From: an uncultured Clostridia bacterium
GTDB taxonomy: Bacteria; Bacillota; Clostridia; TANB77; CAG-508
DNA length: 38,376 nt
Reading direction: 5' to 3'
NCBI GenBank assembly: GCA_944388045.1
Contig: CALXHG010000019.1
Coordinates: forward strand, 1 to 38,376
In this document: piece after piece, positions 26,783 to 34,567 of the stretch
Layout of the letters: each line of letters begins with the position of its first letter
Numbering within the stretch: the first letter of the stretch is position 1
The notes under the pieces: model-generated
The model's input: the letters and a program-made list of their open reading frames with translations, nothing else
Database searches by the model: none
What the model was told of the DNA's origin: nothing
Program-made: the position numbers and the translations under genes

Positions 26783-27256
26783 TTATTTTGTTATTTCTTG
26801 TTGTAATGTTTCTGCATTTTCTGCTATAATCATATAAACAACATTTCCAACTACACCAGTTTTTCTATTTTTAACTAAATCATATTGTTCTGGTAAATAA
26901 GTACTCCATTGTTCTTCATATTGTGTAGCATATTTATCCAATTCTGATTTTACTGTTTCTACAGTTCCTTCTTTTGCTTGAATTAAAACATACATAGATG
27001 CTTGTACATTCATCATAGGCATTTTTCCCAATACATTTTCTACATTTTCTATGTTAATTCCATATAGTGAACTTAATAAGTCTTTTGTTATATCTACAGT
27101 AGAAAGCTCATTAAATGGTGCCGAATTAGATAGTGTTTGAGAAGCTAAATTTATATCTATAGATTTTTCACTTTTATTTAATATAAAATATGCTCCTACT
27201 CCAACAACAACAACAATCAGTATTGCTACAATAACACTTATCACGTTTTTTTTCAT
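26783..27256 (-). CDS. DUF4358 domain protein (membrane-anchored)
   Basis: A 157-residue protein with an N-terminal signal-anchor helix (VISVIVAILIVVVVGVGAYFIL) and an extracellular DUF4358 domain: LLSSLYGINIENVENVLGKM, MNVQASMYVLIQAKEG and QWSTYLPEQYDLVKN are typical blocks. DUF4358 genes are frequent beside MBOAT/DHHW/SGNH genes in Clostridia, which points to an accessory role in wall-polymer modification. No enzymatic residues are evident. It lies between the RsiV-like and MBOAT genes. A 7-bp hairpin around 27295-27315 in its leader has no T-run and is probably not a terminator. Confidence 0.88.
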   Translation of the reverse strand: MKKNVISVIVAILIVVVVGVGAYFILNKSEKSIDINLASQTLSNSAPFNELSTVDITKDLLSSLYGINIENVENVLGKMPMMNVQASMYVLIQAKEGTVETVKSELDKYATQYEEQWSTYLPEQYDLVKNRKTGVVGNVVYMIIAENAETLQQEITK

Positions 27257-27484
27257 CTTTTTACTTTCCTTTCTTAAGGCTATATCTAGATTAGAAAAGA
27301 TTTTTCTTTTCCCCTTATATTATCTTACCAATACTTTATCATATCATTCATTAATTTTCAATATTTTTTTATTTTAAAACTTTTTATTATTTTTTAATTT
27401 TAAATATTAAATTCTATTTATAACCTTAATTACTACATTTTTTATATTATATTTATTTATATATTCTTTTTTAGACATTTTTGT

Positions 27485-28345
27485 TTAAATTATTTTCTTA
27501 TCAATTATAAATTCTTGTTTTCCCATATATCCTGGTGCAATTTCATATTTTTCGAATACTATTACTATTTTTCCATCTTTATTAATATAAAAGTTTTGGT
27601 ATTCATTTTCTATGCCATTAAAGCCTCCATCTTCTTTTTTAAAGTAACTATTTTCAGGATTTTTACTTCTTTCTTCAATTTGATTATATATAGAATCATC
27701 AACTATTTTTTTGTAATTTTCTCCTAATAAATCTCTTAAATTTAATTTTTTTCCTGTTTCTATGTCTATATTATAATAATAATACTCTGTGTATGCACTT
27801 GCTAATGTCTCTGATTTATGAATTTCAAAAGATACAATTTTATCACTTGAGTATCCTAAATCATATCCAATTTGAATATTTATTGGTTTGTAATCTTCCT
27901 CTTTTCCTCCTGTTGCAATTACCGCTTCTTTATATTCTTTAGCTCTTTCTTCTGTTTCTTTTAAAATTTCATTTATTTTTAGCATAATTTCATAATTAAT
28001 TCTTTTTTCTAATTCTGTATTACCTGTATTTTCTAATGCTGGTATTTTTGCTTCTATTAATTTTGTATCATCTTCATTTTTAAATTCTAGTACTGTAAAA
28101 ACTTTGGCTATGTTTCCAATAATCGGTATTTCTTCTACACTTGCAGCAAAACTTGGGTTTAGGTTAATCATTACTACAAAACACAAAAATAAGCAAGCTA
28201 TAGTTGATATAGCATATTTAAAATGTAATATACTATAATTTCTTTTTCTGTTTTCACTTGTAATTGCTCTATTTACAACATAATCTAATTCTTTTGGTAC
28301 TTTTATAGAATTATATACGTTTTTAGCCTTTTTTATGTTCTTCAT
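27485..28345 (-). CDS. RsiV-like anti-sigma factor (DUF3298)
   Basis: A 286-residue bitopic protein. The cytoplasmic N-terminus (residues 1-43) would hold the sigma factor. A membrane helix (YAISTIACLFLCFVVMINL) is followed by a NPSFAASVEEIPIIGNIAKVF segment with a signal-peptidase-like AxA site. An extracellular DUF4163/DUF3298 domain follows, with YYYYNIDIETGKKLNLRDLL and the GGFNGIENEYQNFYINKDGK and EKYEIAPGYMG blocks. In Bacillus subtilis RsiV binds lysozyme through this domain, is cleaved, and releases SigV. AAAGGAG precedes the ATG. It follows the sigma gene by 108 bp on the same strand, as partner pairs do. The lysozyme response is inferred by homology. Confidence 0.88.
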   Translation of the reverse strand: MKNIKKAKNVYNSIKVPKELDYVVNRAITSENRKRNYSILHFKYAISTIACLFLCFVVMINLNPSFAASVEEIPIIGNIAKVFTVLEFKNEDDTKLIEAKIPALENTGNTELEKRINYEIMLKINEILKETEERAKEYKEAVIATGGKEEDYKPINIQIGYDLGYSSDKIVSFEIHKSETLASAYTEYYYYNIDIETGKKLNLRDLLGENYKKIVDDSIYNQIEERSKNPENSYFKKEDGGFNGIENEYQNFYINKDGKIVIVFEKYEIAPGYMGKQEFIIDKKII

Positions 28346-28453
28346 TTACTCTCACTCCTTTTTACTTATTATTTATTTAAGTAAATTTTTTATATACATC
28401 TATTTAAATAAATTTGAATTTCAAAGTTTCTATATGTAATTTTTTTATTATAA

Positions 28454-28942
28454 TTATTCATTTTTTTCAATAAATTTTTTTAAAATTTCTAAACCTTTAT
28501 ATAATCTTGCTTTTACTGTACTTATATTTAATTTAGTTATTTTTGCAATTTCTTCTATTTTTAAATCCTCATAAAATCTTAGAATAATAATTGTTTTATA
28601 TTTATTATCTAATTTTTGAATATCTTTATAAATATCAATTCCATCTGAAGTTATACCATCTTTCCATTCTATTACATTTTCTATTTCTTGTAACTCACAA
28701 GTAATTATTCTTTTATTTTTCTTTATATATTGCAAACATTCATTAATTAAAATTCTATAAAACCATGTTTTTACATATTTTTCTTCTTTAAGTTGTTTTA
28801 TATTCTTTAGTGATTTTGTAATAGCTTCTTGTACAATGTCTAAAGAAGCTTCTTCATTTTTGGAATAGCTAAATGCTATTCTATATAATTTTTCTTGATT
28901 ATCTTTTATATAATTTATTAATATATCTTTTGCATCTTGCAC
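28454..28942 (-). CDS. ECF RNA polymerase sigma factor (SigV-like)
   Basis: A 162-residue extracytoplasmic-function sigma factor. Region 2 (YRIAFSYSKNEEASLDIVQEAITKSL ... WFYRILINECLQYIKKNKR) contacts core polymerase and the -10 element. Region 4 (IIILRFYEDLKIEEIAKITKLNISTVKARLYKGL) is the HTH for the -35 element. The start is a GTG at 28942, seven bases after GGAG. The downstream RsiV-like gene marks it as the SigV type, which in B. subtilis controls lysozyme resistance including O-acetylation. I did not find an obvious AAC...CGT autoregulatory promoter in its short leader, so it may be transcribed from further upstream. Confidence 0.9.
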   Translation of the reverse strand: MQDAKDILINYIKDNQEKLYRIAFSYSKNEEASLDIVQEAITKSLKNIKQLKEEKYVKTWFYRILINECLQYIKKNKRIITCELQEIENVIEWKDGITSDGIDIYKDIQKLDNKYKTIIILRFYEDLKIEEIAKITKLNISTVKARLYKGLEILKKFIEKNE

Positions 28943-28981
28943 TTTTTTGCTCCTTTTATTTATGAAATTACCTATTATTTT

Positions 28982-29470
28982 TTAAATATATTTATTAATA
29001 ATTTTCTCTGCTTGTTTCTCATCATTAGATATACATAAAATTATGTAATTATTTACACTTTTTAGATAATAATTTTCTAATTTAAAAACTTCTTTAGGTA
29101 AATAATTTTGAAAATCTTGTTTTCTTTCTTCTAGCTTTTCTTTAATAATATTTAGTATTTCTCCTGTATCTTCTCTATTAAATACTTCTAATAATAAAAT
29201 TTCTTCTGCTGTTGCTCCAGACCCCATATATGATATTATATTTTTTATTTTATCATTTGGAAAATTATATTTTTTTACTATACTGTCTCTATCTATTTCA
29301 CTTAAATCATCTTCAAAAATAGATTGATTTATTAAGTCTAGTGCTAACTTCTGCATATCTAATGTAATATTGTTTTCTTTAAATATATTTATACTTGCTA
29401 CTATTCCTATTATAATAATTAAAAATATTGTAAATATTATTAAAAAAATTTTTTTCATTCTATTTTTCAT
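28982..29470 (-). CDS. DUF4358 domain protein, second copy
   Basis: A protein of about 162 residues, with an N-terminal membrane anchor (IFLIIFTIFLIIIIGIVASI) and a diverged DUF4358 domain: LSEIDRDSIVKKYNFPNDKI, a MGSGATAEEILLLEVFN core and FQNYLPKEVFKLENYYLK match the blocks of the copy at 26783 in order. The start is probably the ATG at 29470 behind AAAGGGA; an ATG at 29491 lacks a site. It ends 40 bp before the sigma gene. Two DUF4358 genes flanking a sigma/anti-sigma pair suggest an old duplication within a functional island. Confidence 0.75.
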   Translation of the reverse strand: MKNRMKKIFLIIFTIFLIIIIGIVASINIFKENNITLDMQKLALDLINQSIFEDDLSEIDRDSIVKKYNFPNDKIKNIISYMGSGATAEEILLLEVFNREDTGEILNIIKEKLEERKQDFQNYLPKEVFKLENYYLKSVNNYIILCISNDEKQAEKIINKYI

Positions 29471-29486
29471 TAATAAACTAATCCCT

Positions 29487-29564
29487 TTCATAAATTCTAA
29501 TATACTTATATAAATTTTAATATAAATTCATAAAGTCTAATATATTTTCATAAATTTTATATAA
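29487..29564. repeat. three imperfect direct repeats upstream of the second DUF4358 gene
   Basis: TTCATAAATTCTAATATA (29487-29504) recurs with one change at 29527-29544, 40 bp away, and as a degenerate copy at 29547-29564. In a sequence this AT-rich the signal is modest; it could be an operator or a slippage product. Confidence 0.35.
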
Positions 29565-29575
29565 ATATAATAATT

Positions 29576-30619
29576 TTAATTATTTTTTAGCACTTCTAGC
29601 CATTTTATACAATATTTTTTATTTAAATGTACTCCATCTGTACTTGCTTGTTCTGGCAAATCCCCATTTTCATTTGCTAATTCTGGTACTAAATTAATAT
29701 ATTTAATATTTAATCTTTTTGCCATGTCTTTAATTAACTCATTATATTCTCTTATTTTATTGTTATTATATATTGGATCACTATCAGATTTTGATTTTGT
29801 AACTGGAATGATAGATTGGATAATAATTTCACAATTTGGTTTTATTTCTAATATTTTATTAATTAATTCTTCATATTTATCAATAAATATACTACTATAT
29901 ACCCATCCTAGTTCATTTATTCCTAACATTATATAAATAGTGTTTATGTCTTTATTTTTTAAATCTTCTAATATTGTTACTTTTTTACCATTACTATTTG
30001 TTATAAATTTTTTAGAAACTGCTGTATCTACCATAAGACCTATATTTGTATAATCTGTTACTTCGCTTAATCCTGCGTACATTATAAATGCTTGTGTTCT
30101 TGAGTCTCCAATAAATGCTACATTACTTCCAAAATTTCTTGTTTTTGAATTTGTATTATTTTCATTTATTGGGTTTTCTTTATTAGTTTCTCCTGTGTTT
30201 TCTACATTTTCTTCTGTGTTAGCTACTTCCTGGTTTTTAATATTATCTTCTTTATTGGTTACTTCCTGATTTTTTATATTATCTTCAGTATTAGTTACTT
30301 GTGTATTCCCTACATTATCTTCTGTATTAGCTACTTCTGTGTTTTCTATATTATTAGATTTATCATTTGTTTCTGACAAATTGGTATCTACATTAGAATT
30401 ATTTTTGGTTTCTTCATCACTTAAAATATCATTTTCTGCTAATGAACTATTATTGAAATTATTTTTACTTTCAACTTCTGTTTTATTGTTTTTAGCAACA
30501 TCTTCTATATTAAAATTTGTATGTTTTTTTATATTGATTAATATAATTGCTAAAATTACTATATATATTACAACAATTAGTGCCATTGTCAATTTTATTA
30601 TTTTATTATTTTTTTTCAT
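29576..30619 (-). CDS. membrane-anchored SGNH/GDSL hydrolase
   Basis: A 347-residue protein. A membrane anchor lies at residues 8-30 and an Asn/Glu/Thr-rich linker at 40-160, with tandem NTEDN/NKEDN-type repeats at 97-147. The SGNH esterase/acetyltransferase domain follows. Block I is FIGDSRTQAF with Ser173, block III is MLGINELGW (233-236), and block V is DGVHL with Asp328 and His331, so the catalytic set is complete. Such domains add or remove acetyl groups on wall glycans. The linker would let the enzyme reach through the wall. It heads the minus-strand island with the DUF4358, SigV/RsiV, MBOAT and DHHW genes. The ribosome site is weak. Confidence 0.9.
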   Translation of the reverse strand: MKKNNKIIKLTMALIVVIYIVILAIILINIKKHTNFNIEDVAKNNKTEVESKNNFNNSSLAENDILSDEETKNNSNVDTNLSETNDKSNNIENTEVANTEDNVGNTQVTNTEDNIKNQEVTNKEDNIKNQEVANTEENVENTGETNKENPINENNTNSKTRNFGSNVAFIGDSRTQAFIMYAGLSEVTDYTNIGLMVDTAVSKKFITNSNGKKVTILEDLKNKDINTIYIMLGINELGWVYSSIFIDKYEELINKILEIKPNCEIIIQSIIPVTKSKSDSDPIYNNNKIREYNELIKDMAKRLNIKYINLVPELANENGDLPEQASTDGVHLNKKYCIKWLEVLKNN

Positions 30620-30801
30620 GTTTAATCACATTCTTTCTTAAAAGTGTATACAAATCTATTTTAAATTTTATATTTTTTATTTGTACTAAATAACACTTTG
30701 TGGCTTAATTTTTCTTTTATTTTAATTATTTATTTTTCGTTACACTTATTAGATGTTTTAAAATACAAAAAAGTTAAAAAATTTTTAATCTTTTTTAACT
30801 T

Positions 30802-30928
30802 TTTTTATACAATAGGAAAGTTATACTTTCCTATTGTATAAATTGCTACAATCGCTAGCTCTTTGAGATTTTCTCCTTGCAGCCCTAAAACTCAAATCGG
30901 GCGAGAACAAATTAAAGAAAAATCAAAG
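30802..30928 (+). repeat. 127-nt structured intergenic repeat, copy B
   Basis: This matches copy A in inverted orientation. It has a perfect 15-bp 5' hairpin (30806-30820 with 30826-30840), then AATCGCTA, TTTGAG paired with CTCAAA, and an interleaved TTCTC/GAGAA pairing, ending in AAATTAAAGAAAAATCAAAG. No gene follows it on the plus strand, so it is not simply a gene leader. Confidence 0.75.
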
Positions 30929-31060
30929 CTTTTTCTTATTTGTTCATATTATATAATTTTTTTTTATAATAGTAAACAATATTTAATTATTATTTTATTT
31001 AACTCATTACAACTAAGTAAAAATTGTGATATATTAATAATTGCATAAATTTTTCGACTC

Positions 31061-31186
31061 AATACGGAATATAAGAATTTCTAAAATAATTTTATGGCAC
31101 CCTTTCACTTAGTCCTCGCTACGCTTGGGTGCGAACTTTTTCCATAAAATTAATTTAAGAAATTCTAAATTTCCTCCAATCGTATT
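31061..31186. repeat. 126-bp nested palindrome
   Basis: Paired arms from outside in are AATACG/CGTATT, AGAATTTCT (31074-31082)/AGAAATTCT (31158-31166), TTTTATGG (31090-31097)/CCATAAAA (31142-31149) and GCACCC/GGGTGC (31097-31102 with 31127-31132). The non-AT centre reads CTCGCTACGCTT. It may serve as a terminator after the radical SAM gene, but its length suggests a MITE-like insertion. Confidence 0.7.
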
Positions 31187-31230
31187 CAAAATTTATTTAT
31201 TATTAATATATCACAATTTTCAATTTTTAC

Positions 31231-32127
31231 TTAATTTGAATCTACTGCAAAATTCCACCTTGGTACATATTGTTCTTCATTTTCTTCTGAAAAGTCTTGC
31301 ATATAACCATTTTCTATTCCTAGTTCATAAATATAATTTTCTATTTCATTATATTCCGTTTTACTCAATTTTCTATTTATTTCTTTAAACTCTTTTGCTT
31401 TATATGTTGGAAAATATTGTGTCATTACACTTACATATATTCTCCTATCTAAATTATCATATATCCATTTTAATACTTTTTTTGAGTTTTCTATATTATT
31501 TGGTAAAACTAAATGTCTTATAATAACTCCTTTTGTAATCATTCCATTTTCATTAAAGATTGGATACCCAACTTGTCTATACATTTCTTTTATTGCCTCT
31601 GTTGCAGTATTAAAATAATTTTTTATATTAGAATATTTTAGAGCTAATTTTTCATCATAATATTTTAAATCTGGTAAATATACATCAATATATCCTTCTA
31701 ATTTTTTTAATGTTTCTATATTTTCATATCCATTTGTATTATATATTATAGGTATTTTTAATCCTTTTTGTTTTGCAATTTTTATTGCATCTATTATTTT
31801 GTCTGCATAAATTGTTGGACTTACTAAATTTATATTTTCTGCTCCATTTTCTTGTTGTTTTAAAAGTATTTTACTTAATTCTTCTATTTCTATTTTTCTT
31901 CCATTTCCAAGATTACTTATTTCATAATTTTGGCAAAATACACAATTTAAATTACATTTGGAAAAAAATACTGTTCCAGAACCATTTTTACCACTTATAC
32001 ATGGTTCTTCAAATTTATGCAGACTTACTCCACCTATTTCTATTTTATTTCCTGCTTTACATCTACCAATATTTAGGTTTCTATCAATTTTACATTTGTG
32101 TGGACAAAGTGTACATTCTTGTTCCAT
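31231..32127 (-). CDS. PflX-type radical SAM protein (pyruvate formate-lyase activase-like)
   Basis: A 298-residue radical SAM enzyme. An N-terminal cysteine cluster (CTLCPHKC ... GRCKAG) is followed by the SAM-binding CNLNCVFC (Cys58, Cys62, Cys65). Family elements such as FFSKCNLNCVFCQNYEIS, LVSPTIYADKI, YNTNGYEN and DVYLPDLKYYD come next. The match is to the COG1313/PflX group, whose substrate is not established. It is cytoplasmic and needs a 4Fe-4S cluster, in line with an anaerobe. It stands alone between two sigma-factor loci. Confidence 0.92.
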   Translation of the reverse strand: MEQECTLCPHKCKIDRNLNIGRCKAGNKIEIGGVSLHKFEEPCISGKNGSGTVFFSKCNLNCVFCQNYEISNLGNGRKIEIEELSKILLKQQENGAENINLVSPTIYADKIIDAIKIAKQKGLKIPIIYNTNGYENIETLKKLEGYIDVYLPDLKYYDEKLALKYSNIKNYFNTATEAIKEMYRQVGYPIFNENGMITKGVIIRHLVLPNNIENSKKVLKWIYDNLDRRIYVSVMTQYFPTYKAKEFKEINRKLSKTEYNEIENYIYELGIENGYMQDFSEENEEQYVPRWNFAVDSN

Positions 32128-32262
32128 TTGGCATTTTCCTTGTATAATATTTAGGTTTTTAAAAGGTTACCTATAAACCTTTATATCTAATTATATCTTT
32201 TTATGATATAGTTTTTGTGTTTACACTTATAGATTATTTTATATTTATTATTTCTATTCTTT

Positions 32263-33087
32263 TTATTCTTTATTTACAATGTATTCTGAAGTATCTGGTT
32301 TTACAATATCTGTATCTTCTACAATTCCAAATTCATATTCATAATCTATTGTATTATTGTAATTATCAATTTTTTTAATCATTAATCCTGTTTCTGCCTC
32401 AACAAATACTTCTGAATCGTCTATTCTTAAAATATAACATTCTTTTCCATCAAATTCTACCTTATTTATACTTGTATTTATTGCCATAAATAAAGTTTGT
32501 ATAAAATTATTTGGTAAATATGAAATTGGTTGTACTTTTAACATTTCAATTCCATCATGATATAGTACTTTTATGTCTTTATTTTCTAAAAGTCTAAATT
32601 GTTCATCTCCAGATTTATATGTAACCATTTTTATTACATCATCTTCTTTTGAATATTTATTAAATGTTGTTAGAAATTTATCATCTTTAACATAAGTTTC
32701 TATAATATTCATGTTTCCATCTGAATATGATTCTATTTTAGCATAATAATTGTTTGAATTTTCTAATTCTTTTTGCTTATTAGATAAATTAATTAATATA
32801 TAACTTTTTCTGGCTACTATTATTATAATTATTGCTAAAATTATTATTAAAAGATTTCTTAATAATTTAAATTTAAAATTAAATTTTTTTAAGTATTTAA
32901 CTTCTTTGTTGTCTTTTTTTGCTACTTTTAAGTCTACTTCTTTTTTCATATTTTCATATATTTTATTACATTCAGAACATTTATTTAAATGTTCTTTTAC
33001 ATATTCATTTGTTTCTTCATTAGTTAAGTTTTCAATATAATTAGGTAATAAATCTTGTACAATTTTACAATCTCTTTCTACTTTCAT
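32263..33087 (-). CDS. zf-HC2 anti-sigma factor with extracellular domain
   Basis: A 274-residue membrane protein. The cytoplasmic zinc-binding anti-sigma domain has Cys7 and HLNKCSEC (His33, Cys37, Cys40), the zf-HC2 pattern. A membrane helix follows at residues 75-97 (LLIIILAIIIIIVARKSYILI). A beta-rich outer domain resembles the lipoprotein-sorting-like fold of many ECF anti-sigmas (FDGKECYILRIDDSEVFVEAETGLMIKK). The start is the ATG at 33087, nine bases after GGAGG and one base after the stop of the sigma gene, so the two are coupled. The inducing signal is unknown. Confidence 0.9.
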   Translation of the reverse strand: MKVERDCKIVQDLLPNYIENLTNEETNEYVKEHLNKCSECNKIYENMKKEVDLKVAKKDNKEVKYLKKFNFKFKLLRNLLIIILAIIIIIVARKSYILINLSNKQKELENSNNYYAKIESYSDGNMNIIETYVKDDKFLTTFNKYSKEDDVIKMVTYKSGDEQFRLLENKDIKVLYHDGIEMLKVQPISYLPNNFIQTLFMAINTSINKVEFDGKECYILRIDDSEVFVEAETGLMIKKIDNYNNTIDYEYEFGIVEDTDIVKPDTSEYIVNKE

Positions 33088-33088
33088 A

Positions 33089-33556
33089 CTAATCAACCTC
33101 CTTTAATTGATTCTTTCCCCTATAAAAGGTTACTCTTGCCCAATTTTCTGTTTTGTTTAAAATGTTTCCTATCTCCTTAAAACTTAATTCTCCTGTTAGT
33201 CTTAAATACATAACTTCTCTAGTTTTACTGTCTAACTTTTGCATTTTTTTGTATAATGTCATTTTTTCGTCATTTGATATAACTTTTTCTTCTATTGATT
33301 GTGATATAAGCATATCTTCTTGTATTTCAACAATTTTTTTATTTTTTCTGCATTCGTCATACCATAAGTTTTTTGCAATTTGACATAACCAAACTGAAAT
33401 TTTGCAATTTCCTTTGTATTTATCTATATTTCTTACTGCTTTATAAAAAGTTTCTTGTGTAAGTTCTTCGGAGATATCATTATTATGGGTTAAACAGAAT
33501 AAATATTTGTTTACAATTTCGAAATATTCTTTGTATATTTTTTCAATATCCTGCAT
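33089..33556 (-). CDS. ECF RNA polymerase sigma factor
   Basis: A 155-residue sigma-70 family ECF factor. Region 2 spans YLFCLTHNNDISEELTQETFYKAVRNIDKY ... WLCQIAKNLWYDECRK. Region 4 is DSKTREVMYLRLTGELSFKEIGNILNKTENWARVTFYRGK. The true start is the ATG at 33556, about nine bases after AAAGGAGG. The frame is open further upstream to 33649, but that part covers the promoter. It is followed at once by its zf-HC2 anti-sigma gene. An ECF-type promoter lies directly upstream, indicating self-regulation. Confidence 0.92.
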   Translation of the reverse strand: MQDIEKIYKEYFEIVNKYLFCLTHNNDISEELTQETFYKAVRNIDKYKGNCKISVWLCQIAKNLWYDECRKNKKIVEIQEDMLISQSIEEKVISNDEKMTLYKKMQKLDSKTREVMYLRLTGELSFKEIGNILNKTENWARVTFYRGKNQLKEVD

Positions 33557-33582
33557 AACACTTTGTCCTCCTTTGTATATAA

Positions 33583-33608
33583 GACGTATGAAAGTTGTTT
33601 TTGTTACA
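33583..33608 (-). promoter_or_regulatory. ECF-type autoregulatory promoter
   Basis: On the minus strand TGTAAC (33603-33608) is followed after 16 bp by CGTC (33583-33586), the classic AAC...CGT layout of ECF promoters. The predicted transcript starts just before the AGGAGG (33567-33572) of the sigma gene. Confidence 0.7.
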
Positions 33609-33654
33609 AAATTTATAAATTTTTTGAATAATATATTAAGCAAGTTCATTTTTT

Positions 33655-33880
33655 AATTAATTAAAAATCTGTCTGCTTTTCTATTTATTTCATCGAAGGA
33701 AATATCTAACAAGTCTATTCCTTTAAAATGACGTTCTTGATACATTGCTAAGCATATATCTTTAATCTTTTCCATTTTTTCTAGTTCATTATCTCTCTAT
33801 ATATTTGCAATATGTTCATTAATTGTGGCAACATTTACATTATATATTGTAATTTCATTTCACTTATTTTCATTCTTTAA
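33655..33880 (-). pseudogene. remnant of a RhuM-like DNA-binding gene
   Basis: Read through stops on the minus strand, this gives ITIYNVNVATINEHIANI, a TAG stop (around 33798), then RDNELEKMEKIKDI and a further ~35 codons to a stop near 33655. The first part resembles the HTH of RhuM-family proteins (V-x-VATINEHI-x-NI-x-x-DNELE). No start codon or ribosome site is usable. It is one of two RhuM-type remnants in the region. Confidence 0.4.
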
Positions 33881-33887
33881 CCACTTT

Positions 33888-34172
33888 TTATTCTTTCCTC
33901 ATTTTAATTAATTGTTCTAGGATTTTATCAATATTTGGAAACACAATATTTTTCATTCCATGATTATATAAATTTAAAACTTTGTTGGCTTTTTCTATTA
34001 TTTCTTCTTGTAATTTATTTGATAGTCTTATTGGTACTTTATTTTTTATATATTGACTTTCTATATATTCTTTAGTTACTGGGAACATGTTTTGTATTAA
34101 AAACGCACTATATGTATTAGCAATTTCTTCAAAAACTATTGTATCAACAGATGGATTTTTCCCTAATTTTAT
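33888..34172 (-). pseudogene. C-terminal fragment of a toxin-like protein
   Basis: This continues in the same frame past the stop of the upstream gene. It reads SVDTIVFEEIANTYSAFLIQNMFPV and on through EEIIEKANKVLNLYNHGMKN to KMRKE. An internal ATG at 34088 gives 66 residues but has no ribosome site. The block AFLIQNMFPVT...YI resembles the C-terminal part of small MazF/ToxN-like toxin families that begin with RP-x-x-x-x-F-K...WFIPISSKIEKY. That beginning is fused to the MmcQ-like gene just upstream. The family assignment is from memory of sequence patterns and is uncertain. Confidence 0.5.
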
Positions 34173-34529
34173 TTATTTTTGAATTTTATTATTATAAATT
34201 TTTTGATACTTTTCTATCTTTGTACTAACTGGAATAAACCATATAATATCATAATATTTTTCACTTTTAAAGCAAAAATAACATGGTCTTTTATTTACAT
34301 TTTCTTTTCTTAATCCGCCTATTATTTCTGGAATATTTTTTAAATTAATAACATTTACTATTCCTTCTTTATCAATGTTTAATTTTTCAAAAGACACATC
34401 CATTATGAGTGCAAACCATTTTTTATTATTCTTATGCTTAAAAGTTGTATAATTTGGATATTCATCCCAAGGGTATTCTTGTAAACTATCATAATTATCA
34501 TTTATATATTTTTCAATTTCTTCTCTCAT
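34173..34529 (-). CDS. MmcQ/YjbR-like N-terminus fused to a toxin-like fragment
   Basis: A 118-residue chimera. Residues 1-75 match the MmcQ/YjbR DNA-binding fold (YPWDEYPNYTTFKHKNNKKWFALIMDV, then NVINLKNIPEIIGGLRKEN). The MmcQ C-terminus (normally ...PAYHMNKENWITI) is missing. Instead the frame runs into VNKRPCYFCFKSEKYYDIIWF and IPVSTKIEKYQKIYNNKIQK, which looks like the N-terminal part of a small ribonuclease-type toxin, and then stops. The same frame continues beyond the TAA at 34173-34175 with the rest of that second protein. This indicates a deletion that joined two genes. The ATG has TAAGGAGTAAT upstream. The product is probably non-functional. Confidence 0.65.
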   Translation of the reverse strand: MREEIEKYINDNYDSLQEYPWDEYPNYTTFKHKNNKKWFALIMDVSFEKLNIDKEGIVNVINLKNIPEIIGGLRKENVNKRPCYFCFKSEKYYDIIWFIPVSTKIEKYQKIYNNKIQK

Positions 34530-34567
34530 AAATATAATTACTCCTTATATCTTTCAATCTGTTTCCT

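Larger units (their letters stand above)
30620..31230. other. 611-bp intergenic region with hairpins, structured repeat and palindrome
   Basis: There is no gene here. In order it holds a 15-bp A/T hairpin at 30767-30805 (AAAAAAGTTAAAAAA with its complement, 9-base loop), a perfect 15-bp hairpin at 30806-30840 that opens repeat copy B, the rest of copy B to 30928, plain AT-rich sequence, and a 126-bp palindrome at 31061-31186. The short open frames seen here do not resemble proteins. Confidence 0.7.

Noticed and set aside
27290..27320. Terminator between the RsiV-like and DUF4358 genes
   Set aside because: The GAAAAGA/TCTTTTC hairpin is not followed by a T-run on the minus strand.
30863..31048. 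61-codon plus-strand frame in the intergenic region after repeat B
   Set aside because: It starts within the structured repeat, lacks a ribosome site and shows only AT-driven composition.
31773..32176. Plus-strand frames opposite the radical SAM gene
   Set aside because: Leu/Phe-rich antisense shadows of a well-conserved minus-strand gene.
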